Assembly (NCBI GenBank): GCA_902799685.1
Contig: CADCBO010000001.1
Coordinates: 1 to 64,000 of the forward strand
Origin: an uncultured Bacteroidales bacterium
GTDB taxonomy: Bacteria; Bacteroidota; Bacteroidia; Bacteroidales; Bacteroidaceae
Length of the DNA: 64,000 nt
Reading direction: 5' to 3'
This document shows, in pieces, positions 17,122-26,215 of the stretch. The position numbers and the translations under genes were made by a program. How positions within the stretch are numbered: position 1 is the first letter of the stretch; each line of letters starts with the position of its first letter. The notes beneath the pieces are model-generated. The model was not told where the DNA came from and did not search any database. It saw only the letters and a list, made by a program, of their open reading frames with translations.

Positions 17122-19131
17122 ATGCATAGACTGAACGACATATACAAAACGGTTTTGGCGGTGTTCATGGCTATCGCCCCGGTTGTCCTTACCGTGTCAT
17201 GCTACGATGAGAATCATCCCGGAACGTACTATACGTTTACAGGAAAGACTCTGGCAGACTATCTTGAGGAGGACTCGGCGCATCGTTTCAACTCCTTTGT
17301 AGCTGTTCTTAAGAGAGCCAGCAAGTGGGGTGAGCTTGACACGTATGGTACATATACCTGTTTTGCTCCTACCGATGCCGCTTTTGAGCGCTATCTGGAG
17401 TCAAGGAACATCAGTTCAATCGATTCACTCTCCTATGAGGATTGTGATACCATTGCCAGGACTCACCTGATCAATGCTGTACTGTATCTGTCTGAACAGG
17501 AAGAAGGTGGATTGCCACAGGTAAACCAGCTTAACCGTTTCCTTGTACTGAGTTACATAGGCGACACTTTGTCAAACGGTATGATCAAGGCACGTCCTGT
17601 CATCAACAGGGAGTCACGAGTAACCAGGGGTGACGATACCGTCCAGAACGGTGTGGTACATGTGGTTGACAACGTGATCAGGGTGTCGGGTGATTATATC
17701 TATGATATAGTCAAGCAGAATCCCAGAGTCAGCCTATTCTTCAGCGCACTCAACCTTGTAGGACTTGAGGATTCGCTGCAGAAATGGCATGACCACAGCT
17801 ACACCATAGGTTATGATTCGGCTTATGAAGGGATCATACGTCAAGGCGGTGGCTCTGATTATACAATAAGGTATGTGCCTGAGCATAATTACGGCTTTAC
17901 CGTCATGGCCGAGCCCGATGATGTATATGCCAGCCATGGTATCCACAATCTTAATGACCTCATCAACCATGCCAATCAGGTTTATCATGAGGCCTACAGT
18001 TCGGAGTATGATACCTTGGGCAGCAGATATGACACCGTATGGCATGACCAGCGTAATCCTTTAAGGCGTTTTGTAGAGTATCACATACTGCCTTTCAGCA
18101 TTCCGTCAATCATCAACTTCAATGCCAGGGAGGATATAATCAAGGCCAAGGTCGAGACTTCGCTCCTTGATGCCGAGGATTACTTTGAAACCTATCTGCC
18201 GCATTCACTTATCCGTGTGTCCAGAATCATGAGCAACGGAACCTACTCCGGTGTATTTGTTAACCGCAGGGGTGTAGGTGATAACGGCGACGGTGAGATT
18301 GGCCGCAGTTTCTATCGCGGAATCAAACTTTCCGAACTGGAAGAAGGTGTCTCTAATGAAGGCTGCAACGGTTATCTGTTCTACACGGATGATATCCTGG
18401 AGTATTCAGACTACATCCGGAACGATATCCTGGACCGTCGTCTCAGAATTGACTGCTGCACGCTTTCACCCGATTTCCTCACATCCGGTGCTCGTCAGAA
18501 AAAGACGGATAACAATTATGAGGGTGTTGGATTCAAGCAGCCCATCAACTTCAAGTCGTTCAATCAGGACTATTGCATGTGGGTTCGTTCGGCATTCGTA
18601 GCCAATATAAGCTATCAGGGTGACGGACTGGACCTTCAGGGTAACTATGACATTATGCTTAAGCTCCCGCCTGTACCCCATGACGGAACTTGGGAGCTGC
18701 GCCTTTCATACCGTGGATCGGCAGGTTGTGGCGTTGTCCAGAACTATGTGGGTGACGATCCTCTCAGTCTGCAGCCCTGTGGTATTCCCACAGACCTGCG
18801 TTGGTCGGCAGTTGATAATCCCAACATCCGTTGGAAAGCCGATCAGGACTTTGATGGTGACACCGTTGCCATAAACGCGTATGACAAAGCCATGCATAAC
18901 CGTGGTTACATGAAGGGTCCGGATTCGCATTGGACATCCGATAAGGCTGAGCTGTTCCGCGATTACAGCCTTATAGCACGCAGGGTAATCACTACCGATT
19001 ACTTCAGGGCCGACAAGGACTATTACCTCAGGATGAGGCTGGTGCTTGACAACCCAAATGCCGAAATGAACTTTGACTACATGGAATGGTGCCCCAAAAG
19101 CATATTCACATTAAATGAAGATAAACATTGA
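17122..19131 (+). CDS. FAS1-domain lipoprotein, paralog of the 39.9-42.2 kb gene
   Basis: A 669-residue lipoprotein: signal VVLTVSC, then a short HPGTYYTF motif. A first FAS1 domain includes LADYLEED...FNSFVAVLKRASKWGELDTYGTYTCFAPTDAAFERYL (from about residue 50) and NGVVHVVDNVI near 178. A second includes VEYHILPFSIPSIINF near 320. The C-terminal half (DLQGNYDIMLKLPPVPHDGTWELRLSYRG) resembles a beta-sandwich. The lipoprotein at 39885-42173 shares the HPGTYYT, YGTYTCFAP, PPVP-DGT and PKSI motifs in the same order, so these are paralogs. Start is the ATG at 17122. Ligand binding at the cell surface is inferred from the SusCD context. Confidence 0.82.
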   Translation: MHRLNDIYKTVLAVFMAIAPVVLTVSCYDENHPGTYYTFTGKTLADYLEEDSAHRFNSFVAVLKRASKWGELDTYGTYTCFAPTDAAFERYLESRNISSIDSLSYEDCDTIARTHLINAVLYLSEQEEGGLPQVNQLNRFLVLSYIGDTLSNGMIKARPVINRESRVTRGDDTVQNGVVHVVDNVIRVSGDYIYDIVKQNPRVSLFFSALNLVGLEDSLQKWHDHSYTIGYDSAYEGIIRQGGGSDYTIRYVPEHNYGFTVMAEPDDVYASHGIHNLNDLINHANQVYHEAYSSEYDTLGSRYDTVWHDQRNPLRRFVEYHILPFSIPSIINFNAREDIIKAKVETSLLDAEDYFETYLPHSLIRVSRIMSNGTYSGVFVNRRGVGDNGDGEIGRSFYRGIKLSELEEGVSNEGCNGYLFYTDDILEYSDYIRNDILDRRLRIDCCTLSPDFLTSGARQKKTDNNYEGVGFKQPINFKSFNQDYCMWVRSAFVANISYQGDGLDLQGNYDIMLKLPPVPHDGTWELRLSYRGSAGCGVVQNYVGDDPLSLQPCGIPTDLRWSAVDNPNIRWKADQDFDGDTVAINAYDKAMHNRGYMKGPDSHWTSDKAELFRDYSLIARRVITTDYFRADKDYYLRMRLVLDNPNAEMNFDYMEWCPKSIFTLNEDKH

Positions 19132-19167
19132 GTCATTATATAGGAATAATAATTATAAACTAATGAT

Positions 19168-20865
19168 ATGAAGAATTATTTCAAATTTTCAATGAAATCC
19201 GTCCTGCTGACTGCAGCCGTGGTTGTCTTTGCATCATGTAATGACACTTGGAATGATCATTACAGTTTCAAGGAGACTGAGAGCAGTCATCCTGTTGCCA
19301 AGCTGTCTGAGACCCTTGGCAGCATAAGCGGTTATGAGAATTTCTTAAAGGCACTTGAGACTACTCAGATGTGCGACAAGTATGGAAGGCCTCAGGGCAT
19401 TACATTCATGGATCTGCTGTCAGAGGATCAGTTCCTCACAGTCTGGGCACCCTCAAACAACTGCGGAATAACCCAGGATGAGTGGAAAGAGTACACCAAT
19501 CCCAAGAAGACCGCTGCACAGCATTATGAGGTGGGTGAAAAGTTCATCAAGAATCACATTGCACGTTTCAAACACACTGTGGGCGCAACCTCATCGGGTA
19601 AGATTTACATGTTGAGCGGCAAGGCCTTCACTTCGGCTCCCGATGCTATAGGAGGCAAGAGCTATGATGCAAATGAAAAGAACATCCGTTGCTCCAACGG
19701 TATCCTGCACTGCATCAACGGTCATCTGGAGTATCTTAAGAGTCTCTATGAGTACATTACCCAGGCTCCTGAGTACAAGGACATATTCGGTGACTGGTTC
19801 AAGAGTTTCACCATCGAGACTCTGGATCTTGAAAAGAGTATCGCCAGCGGTATGAATGACCAGGGTGAGATTGTTTATGTTGACTCCGTAATGATAGAGT
19901 CCAACCAGCTTATGCGCAGGTTCGGATATATCCACACCGAGGACAGCACGTATGCAATCGTAATGCCTACCCCCGAGCTTTTCAACAATGTCTATGACAG
20001 GATCAAGGAGTCATACGTATATGCCGAGAAGACTCTAAATAATGACTCTCTCCAGCAGTACTATACCCGCGTGACCATGATGACCGACATGTTCTACAAC
20101 ATGAACCCCAAGGTTCAGAAGTACTATCCTGATTCGGTCTTCTCGACACGTTACAATGCCACCGAGAACAGAAGGGACGGCAAGCCTTATCATATATTCG
20201 CATATCCCAATGAGCCGGGCGGTCTGTTTGCAAATGCAGTCAGTACCCAGGAGTGCAGTAACGGTACCATCTATTTCGTTGATGAGTGGCCGTTTGCCGA
20301 TACTCTTACCTATCTGCGCCAGATCAAGCTTGAGGCCGAGAGCTATACCGCACTTGCCAGGTTCATGCTTAGGCAGCAGTCTGTCAACAGCATAAAGGGC
20401 AAGAGACTGGAAAATCCCGTTCAGGTAATGAGAATATCCATGGAGGGTATGAGTTCATGGGATGCAAAGATTTATATCAATAACAACCTTAAGGGTAAGT
20501 ATGAGGTTAAGATGGTCATGGCTCCCAACTCTGTTGCCGACATGCCTAACTACATACATCCGGCCGTTTCATACGTAATGCCTGACAACAAGGAACAGGT
20601 TCTGATTGACTCTATGAGAGTTGATACCATTATCGACAGCCGTGGCAGAAAGAGAGCTGTGACCTCTAAGTTCTTTGCCATCAATGATACATCCAAGTTT
20701 GATACTGTAAGCTTAGGTATTGTTGATTTGCCATACTGCAACTATGAGATGAACCAGGCACGTCTGGCCGTGACACTTTCAAGTGGTGTGAATGAGCAGA
20801 ACAGTTCCAAGTACGCAAGCGAACTTTGGCTTGACTGCTTAATTCTGGATCCTGTTGTTGAATGA
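19168..20865 (+). CDS. FAS1-domain lipoprotein, third of the cluster
   Basis: A 565-residue lipoprotein with signal AAVVVFASC (cysteine near residue 25) followed by NDTWNDHYSF. FAS1-like elements are YENFLKALETTQMCDKYG...LTVWAPSNN near residue 55 and NGILHCINGHLEYLKSLYEYI near 175; a second, weaker copy spans about 200-380 and ends NGTIYFVDEWPFADTL. A beta-rich C-terminal part follows. It is 36 bases after the previous FAS1 gene and 16 bases before the second susC, so all are probably one transcript. Function in glycan capture is inferred only from context. Confidence 0.78.
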   Translation: MKNYFKFSMKSVLLTAAVVVFASCNDTWNDHYSFKETESSHPVAKLSETLGSISGYENFLKALETTQMCDKYGRPQGITFMDLLSEDQFLTVWAPSNNCGITQDEWKEYTNPKKTAAQHYEVGEKFIKNHIARFKHTVGATSSGKIYMLSGKAFTSAPDAIGGKSYDANEKNIRCSNGILHCINGHLEYLKSLYEYITQAPEYKDIFGDWFKSFTIETLDLEKSIASGMNDQGEIVYVDSVMIESNQLMRRFGYIHTEDSTYAIVMPTPELFNNVYDRIKESYVYAEKTLNNDSLQQYYTRVTMMTDMFYNMNPKVQKYYPDSVFSTRYNATENRRDGKPYHIFAYPNEPGGLFANAVSTQECSNGTIYFVDEWPFADTLTYLRQIKLEAESYTALARFMLRQQSVNSIKGKRLENPVQVMRISMEGMSSWDAKIYINNNLKGKYEVKMVMAPNSVADMPNYIHPAVSYVMPDNKEQVLIDSMRVDTIIDSRGRKRAVTSKFFAINDTSKFDTVSLGIVDLPYCNYEMNQARLAVTLSSGVNEQNSSKYASELWLDCLILDPVVE

Positions 20866-20881
20866 AAAAAACAATAAAGAT

Positions 20882-23800
20882 ATGAAGTTATTTGACAAGA
20901 GAAGGTTTTTGCCTTTGGGGCTGGCCGCTTTGATGCTGATTCTTTCGGCTCCGGTCTCAGCTCAGAACAATCCTGAGAATCTGACTGTGGTTACCGGTTT
21001 CGTGACCGATGCCGCTACGAACAACCCTATGGCCGGTGTCAAGGTTCAGGCATACAATATCGCGCGTCATTCGGCCATGACCAAGGAGGACGGTTCTTTC
21101 TCAATCAAGATTCCTGACTATGTGTCATCGCTCACATTCTCACTTGAGGGTTGCAACACTGTAGTGTATGCTCTCAGAGGCCGTACCGATGGCATCAGCG
21201 TCAAGATGTTTGACGAGAGTTTCTCCGAGATTTATGATGACGTTACCGTAGCGTCTTCATCGGTTAAGGCCGGTGTCGCCTCGGTGGGTAACGAACTCCT
21301 GATAGACGGTTCCATACAGCAGTCATTGCAGGGTAACGTACTGTCAGTGACACGTTCCGGACAGCTGGGTATAGGTGCGTTGATGCAGATAGACGGTATC
21401 AACTCGCTTAACATCAACACCCAGCCGCTTATCGTCCTGGACGGAATCATCCTGGACATGGGCTATGACAATGTGGCAATGCATGACGGTTTCTACAACA
21501 ACCTGCTGGCCAACATCCCCGTCGAGGACATTGAGTCAGTCCAGGTTCTTAGGAACGGATACGGAGTCTATGGTTCCAAGGGTGCCAACGGTGTCATACT
21601 TATCAACACCAAGCGTATCAAGACCATGGCCACCAAGATTGACGTGAACATATCAGGCAGTTACCAAACCATGCCCAAGCTTCCCAACGTAATGGATGAG
21701 GCACAGTACCGTTCATACGCATCCGAGTTGCTGGGTACCACCGGAACCAAGCTCACATCTTTCAAGTTCCTGCAGTCCAATGAGGATTATCCTTATTACT
21801 ACTGGTATCACGAGAACAACACTGACTGGAGCAAGGTTTCATATAAGGACGCTTTCGTACAGAACTACAACGTGAGCGTTATGGGTGGTGATGACGTAGC
21901 CAACTACAGCCTCTCGGTAGGTTATGTTACAGGTGACGCCATCCTGGCCGAGAATGATTTCTCACGTTTCAACCTGCGTCTTAACTCCGACATTATTCTG
22001 GGCAACCAGCTCACCATGAGGTTTGACGCCTCTTACAGTGACGTGACCCGAGACCTTCGTGATGACGGTGCTCCCGATGACATTGACAACACCATGATCA
22101 ATGCCCCCGGCTTCCTGGCACTCATCAAGTCACCGTTCCTGTCACCGTACGCACATACTTACAGAGGTAAGATCTCAAACTTCCTGGCTTCGGAGGATGA
22201 TTATCTGGACGAGGTTCTGGGTACCGAGGTTTCTCTTGCCAATCCGCTGGCTATCATAGAGAACGGTGAGGGTATCAACAAGAACTACTATGGCAGCCGT
22301 CTCATCACTCTGGCTGTGACTCCTAAATGGGAGATAAAGCGTGGCAGACTGTTCGCATATGAGCACTTCAGCTATGTTCTGGCCAGTTCAGATGAAAACT
22401 ATTACATACCTCTTAACGGTACTCCCAGTTTCCGCATCGAGGGCATAGGCGTGGTTGACAACAGGGTTGCCGCCATGTCTGCCAAGCAGGACGGTTTCAT
22501 GAGCAACACCTATCTGAACTATATCAGAAGGTTTGATGCACATGACCTGAACGTACAGGGCGGTCTTCGTTATGTGAACAACTCCATGTACCAGACATCA
22601 ATGGTAGGTTACAACTCAGGTAACGACAAGAAGCCTAACATGGATTCCTCACTCAAGTATAGGGATACTGACGGTGTGGAGTCAAAGGATGTATCCATCA
22701 CATGGTGGGCTCAGGCCGACTATAACTTCAAGGAGAAATACTATCTCTCGGCAAGCGCAGGCCTTACCGCTTCATCACGCTTTGGTAAGGAGACATCGGG
22801 CGGCGTTAAACTGTTTGGTGTGCCATGGGGATTCTTCCCGTCCGTACAGGGTGCATGGGTGGCATCGGCAGAGCCTTGGTTCAAGGTTAACTTTGTAGAT
22901 TACCTCAAGCTCTATGCAGGATTTGACATGACCGGTAATGACGGTTATGACGCATCGGCTTCCAAGACCTATTTCTCACCGGTAACCCTGCTCGGCAAGT
23001 CCGGTACCGCCATGGCTAACATCGGTAACGGTTCATTGCGTTGGGAGACAACCAGTAAGTTTACCGCAGGCCTGGATATGAACCTGTTCGGCAACATCCT
23101 GAACATCAATGCCAACCTGTTCAAATCCACAACAGATAACCTGCTCTCTGTAGGTTCACTGTCATACGTGACCGGTCTGCCCCAGACCTGGAGTAACGGC
23201 GGTTCACTTTCAAACAAGGGATTTGACGTTGCGTTCAACGTAAAGGCCATCAACAACACTCAGGTCAAGTGGCAGATTGGTGCAGCCATAGGTCACTACA
23301 AGAATGAAATTACCCAGCTTCCTGTACAGGGTTATGACACAGAGATGTACGGTGCCACCATCAGGACACAGGTGGGCAGCCCTGTAGGCGTGTTCTACGG
23401 CTATCAGACTGACGGTATCTTCATCACATCACAGGATGCTGTCAACTCAGGTCTCTACATGCGTTCCGAGACAGGCTTTGATACATACTTTGAGGCTGGT
23501 GACGTAAGGTTCGTTGACCAGGACGGCAACAAGATCATAGACAGCAAGGATATGGTCCAGATTGGTGACCCCAACCCCGATTTCTATGGTCGTATCAACA
23601 CCAAGCTCACTTACAAGAACTTTGACCTGAGCGCTACATTCACCTATTCAGTAGGTGGCGATATCTACAACTACCAGCGTATGTTGCTTGAGAGCGGTTC
23701 ACGTTTCATGAACCAGAGCCTGGCCATGACCAACCACTGGATGGTTGAGGGCCAGCAGACAGATATTCCTCGCATATCATTTGAGGATCCGCACCAGAAT

Positions 23801-24064
23801 GCCCGTTTCTCGGACCGTTGGATTGAGGACGGATCATATCTGCGTTTCAAGAACATTACATTGAGCTACAAGATTCCGGTTCACAGTACTTATCTTCAGG
23901 GAGTCACGGTATGGGGTGCTGTCAACAACCTTTATACCTGGACCAAGTATCTGGGCTCCGATCCTGAATTCTCATTCGGTAACAGCGTACTCAACCGTGG
24001 TATAGACCGCGGACTTGTACCGCAGACTACCAACTTCTCATTAGGATTGAAGATTAACCTTTAA
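20882..24064 (+). CDS. SusC/RagA-family TonB-dependent transporter (second)
   Basis: Outer-membrane receptor of 1060 residues. Signal peptide LAALMLILSAPVSAQ, carboxypeptidase-regulatory-like domain (VTGFVTDAATNNPMAGVKVQAYN), plug and barrel ending FSLGLKINL. The SusC plug signatures are altered: IGALMQIDGINSLNINTQPLIVLDG instead of the usual RGxxS form, and VLRNGYGVYGSKGANGVILINTKR in place of LKDAxAxAIYG. It therefore belongs to a divergent SusC branch. No STN domain is present. The ATG at 20882 replaces an upstream start that would overlap the preceding gene. susD follows after 11 bases. Confidence 0.95.
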   Translation: MKLFDKRRFLPLGLAALMLILSAPVSAQNNPENLTVVTGFVTDAATNNPMAGVKVQAYNIARHSAMTKEDGSFSIKIPDYVSSLTFSLEGCNTVVYALRGRTDGISVKMFDESFSEIYDDVTVASSSVKAGVASVGNELLIDGSIQQSLQGNVLSVTRSGQLGIGALMQIDGINSLNINTQPLIVLDGIILDMGYDNVAMHDGFYNNLLANIPVEDIESVQVLRNGYGVYGSKGANGVILINTKRIKTMATKIDVNISGSYQTMPKLPNVMDEAQYRSYASELLGTTGTKLTSFKFLQSNEDYPYYYWYHENNTDWSKVSYKDAFVQNYNVSVMGGDDVANYSLSVGYVTGDAILAENDFSRFNLRLNSDIILGNQLTMRFDASYSDVTRDLRDDGAPDDIDNTMINAPGFLALIKSPFLSPYAHTYRGKISNFLASEDDYLDEVLGTEVSLANPLAIIENGEGINKNYYGSRLITLAVTPKWEIKRGRLFAYEHFSYVLASSDENYYIPLNGTPSFRIEGIGVVDNRVAAMSAKQDGFMSNTYLNYIRRFDAHDLNVQGGLRYVNNSMYQTSMVGYNSGNDKKPNMDSSLKYRDTDGVESKDVSITWWAQADYNFKEKYYLSASAGLTASSRFGKETSGGVKLFGVPWGFFPSVQGAWVASAEPWFKVNFVDYLKLYAGFDMTGNDGYDASASKTYFSPVTLLGKSGTAMANIGNGSLRWETTSKFTAGLDMNLFGNILNINANLFKSTTDNLLSVGSLSYVTGLPQTWSNGGSLSNKGFDVAFNVKAINNTQVKWQIGAAIGHYKNEITQLPVQGYDTEMYGATIRTQVGSPVGVFYGYQTDGIFITSQDAVNSGLYMRSETGFDTYFEAGDVRFVDQDGNKIIDSKDMVQIGDPNPDFYGRINTKLTYKNFDLSATFTYSVGGDIYNYQRMLLESGSRFMNQSLAMTNHWMVEGQQTDIPRISFEDPHQNARFSDRWIEDGSYLRFKNITLSYKIPVHSTYLQGVTVWGAVNNLYTWTKYLGSDPEFSFGNSVLNRGIDRGLVPQTTNFSLGLKINL

Positions 24065-24075
24065 TACAAGGTATT

Positions 24076-26034
24076 ATGAAACTGAAAAATACAATTATTG
24101 CTTTACTTGCCGCTTCGGTCATGGCTGGAGTGACATCGTGCGAGAATATACTCAAGGTTGATTCCAAGACAGTCATGTATGATGAAGAGAACACTTTGAA
24201 TCACGTTACTGACACTGTATATTCTGTTCTTGGCATACTTAAGCAGATCCAGAAGATTGCAGACCGCACCGTGATCCTGGGTGAAATCCGTGGTGACCTG
24301 GTCAAGGTTTCAAACCATGCGTCAGATGACCTTCGTGAGCTTTACTCATATGATTTTGCCAATCTTAGTTCAACAAACAAATATGACAAGGCTGTTGACT
24401 ACTATTCTGTAATCAACAACTGCAACTTCTTCCTTACACATGCCGATACTTCTTATGTAAGAGACCGCAAGAACGTGTTCAAGGGGGAGTATATCACCGT
24501 GCTTGCCTATAGGGCATGGGCATATCTGCAGTTGGCTCAGGTTTATGGTAAGGTTCCATATTTTGACAAACCCATTACCGGTGACAATGCGTCTGCCGGT
24601 ACTCCCATGGACATCAAGCAGCTGGCACAGACACTGCTTCTGGATTTCAATGACGAGTACATAAGCTATTATGACAAGTTCATGCCCAACTACGGTAAGC
24701 TGGGTGGTGAGACCACCGGTGACGGTCAGAAGTCTGAGCAGCATGAGTCAAAGGACGTTTTCATTCCTATAAGGATCATCATGGGTGACCTCTGCCTCTG
24801 GGCTGGTGAGTATGCCCGTGCAGCAATGTACTATCATGATTTCCTTACTTTTGAGAGCAATCCTTATACCACTGGTATTAACTGTGTTTCATGGCTCACC
24901 AATGACTTCCTGAACATGGGTTCTGATAATTATACAAGTACCATATTCGGTAAGAGCGGACACATTACCTATATTCCTATGGAGGCAGACCACTATAGCG
25001 GTGAGGTAAGTGACCTGGCTAATATCTTCAACTCAACAAGAGACAATGACTATTGGTATCAGCTTACCCGTTCACAGGCTGCCACTGCCATCAGTGTCCG
25101 TCAGAACTACTGCTATTATGCCAAGCGTTCTGCCGACAACTCCTACAAGTGGCCTGCTTACATGACAGACAAGAGTGCCGAGGATGAGTTGCTGTATCGC
25201 GGTGACCTGCGTCTGCAGGCTGTCCTTGATGTCTCTTACAGAAGCCAGGAGGATGATGAGAACAACCTGTCAAGTCTGGGAACCGAACTGCAGACCCTGA
25301 ACAAGATCAAGGCAGAGAAGGTATGGATTTACCGTAAGGATGTCATCTATCTGAGACTTGCTGAGGCTTTGAACCGTTGCGGACTTCCTCAGACTGCTTT
25401 TGCCATACTTAAGTATGGTCTCAGCACGTCAACCGTGGCTGATATCAGCCAGGCAGAGAAGGACCGCGCAGCTGCTCTGGGCATATCTGCCGTATATAAT
25501 TTCCCCAGCAGGGTTTTCATACAGGCTACTCCGGATTGGTATGAGACATCAGTTTCCGCAAACGGAACCCGTGTATCATATTACTGCTTCCGTTGGTACA
25601 GTAACGCTAACACCATGGGTATCCACTCCCGTGGTAGCGGTGATGCAGCCGATGACCCCAACTACACCATCAAGGTTGACACTGTAGGAGGACGTATTCC
25701 TACTTTGACAGACTCAATCCGTGCCGTTGAGGAGGCTCTGATAGATGAGATGGCTCTTGAGACCTGCTTTGAGGGATATCGTTTTGGTGACCTTATGCGT
25801 ATAGCCATGCACCGTGCCGGTGATCCCGTATCTCCCGCTTACGGTGGCTTTGCCGAGAATGACTTCCTGGCCAAGCGTGTTGCCATTCGTGAGACAGCAA
25901 CCTACGATGAGACCAAGGCCATTGACCAGACCAGGGATGAGACTCTGTACACCACACTTAAGGGTGACGGCCGCTCATTCAACAAGGCATGGTTCCTGCT
26001 GCTTCCCGATGAGAAACAGCAGAAAGCCGAATGA
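24076..26034 (+). CDS. SusD/RagB-family lipoprotein (second)
   Basis: A 652-residue SusD-like lipoprotein. Signal LLAASVMAGVTSC with cysteine near residue 22, then ENILKVDSK. Helical segments include EYITVLAYRAWAYLQLAQVYGKVPYFDKP near residue 138, and the C-terminal signature is EMALETCFEGYRFGDLMRIAMHRAGDP near residue 560. It is longer than the first SusD, with extra sequence around residues 190-240 and 480-540 that may shape a distinct ligand site. It ends the SusCD/FAS1 series; a strong terminator follows. Confidence 0.94.
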   Translation: MKLKNTIIALLAASVMAGVTSCENILKVDSKTVMYDEENTLNHVTDTVYSVLGILKQIQKIADRTVILGEIRGDLVKVSNHASDDLRELYSYDFANLSSTNKYDKAVDYYSVINNCNFFLTHADTSYVRDRKNVFKGEYITVLAYRAWAYLQLAQVYGKVPYFDKPITGDNASAGTPMDIKQLAQTLLLDFNDEYISYYDKFMPNYGKLGGETTGDGQKSEQHESKDVFIPIRIIMGDLCLWAGEYARAAMYYHDFLTFESNPYTTGINCVSWLTNDFLNMGSDNYTSTIFGKSGHITYIPMEADHYSGEVSDLANIFNSTRDNDYWYQLTRSQAATAISVRQNYCYYAKRSADNSYKWPAYMTDKSAEDELLYRGDLRLQAVLDVSYRSQEDDENNLSSLGTELQTLNKIKAEKVWIYRKDVIYLRLAEALNRCGLPQTAFAILKYGLSTSTVADISQAEKDRAAALGISAVYNFPSRVFIQATPDWYETSVSANGTRVSYYCFRWYSNANTMGIHSRGSGDAADDPNYTIKVDTVGGRIPTLTDSIRAVEEALIDEMALETCFEGYRFGDLMRIAMHRAGDPVSPAYGGFAENDFLAKRVAIRETATYDETKAIDQTRDETLYTTLKGDGRSFNKAWFLLLPDEKQQKAE

Positions 26035-26051
26035 TGCTAATCTGATTCAAT

Positions 26052-26092
26052 ACTTTCCCGCTGTGCCAAAGCGGCACAGCCGGAAAGTTTTT
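26052..26092 (+). terminator. Terminator closing the SusCD/FAS1 operon
   Basis: ACTTTCC-CGCTGTGCC pairs with GGCACAGC-CGGAAAGT across an AAAGC loop, followed by TTTTTAAAA. It lies 17 bases after the second susD. Confidence 0.85.
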
Positions 26093-26215
26093 AAAACTAA
26101 AGTTATTATTAACCTATAAAAAGGAATCATAAGAAACAGACAAGGACTATAACTCTTTTGTTTTAGACAAACAATTTACAAACCCTTTTATTTATTAATT
26201 AACAAACAACAATTT

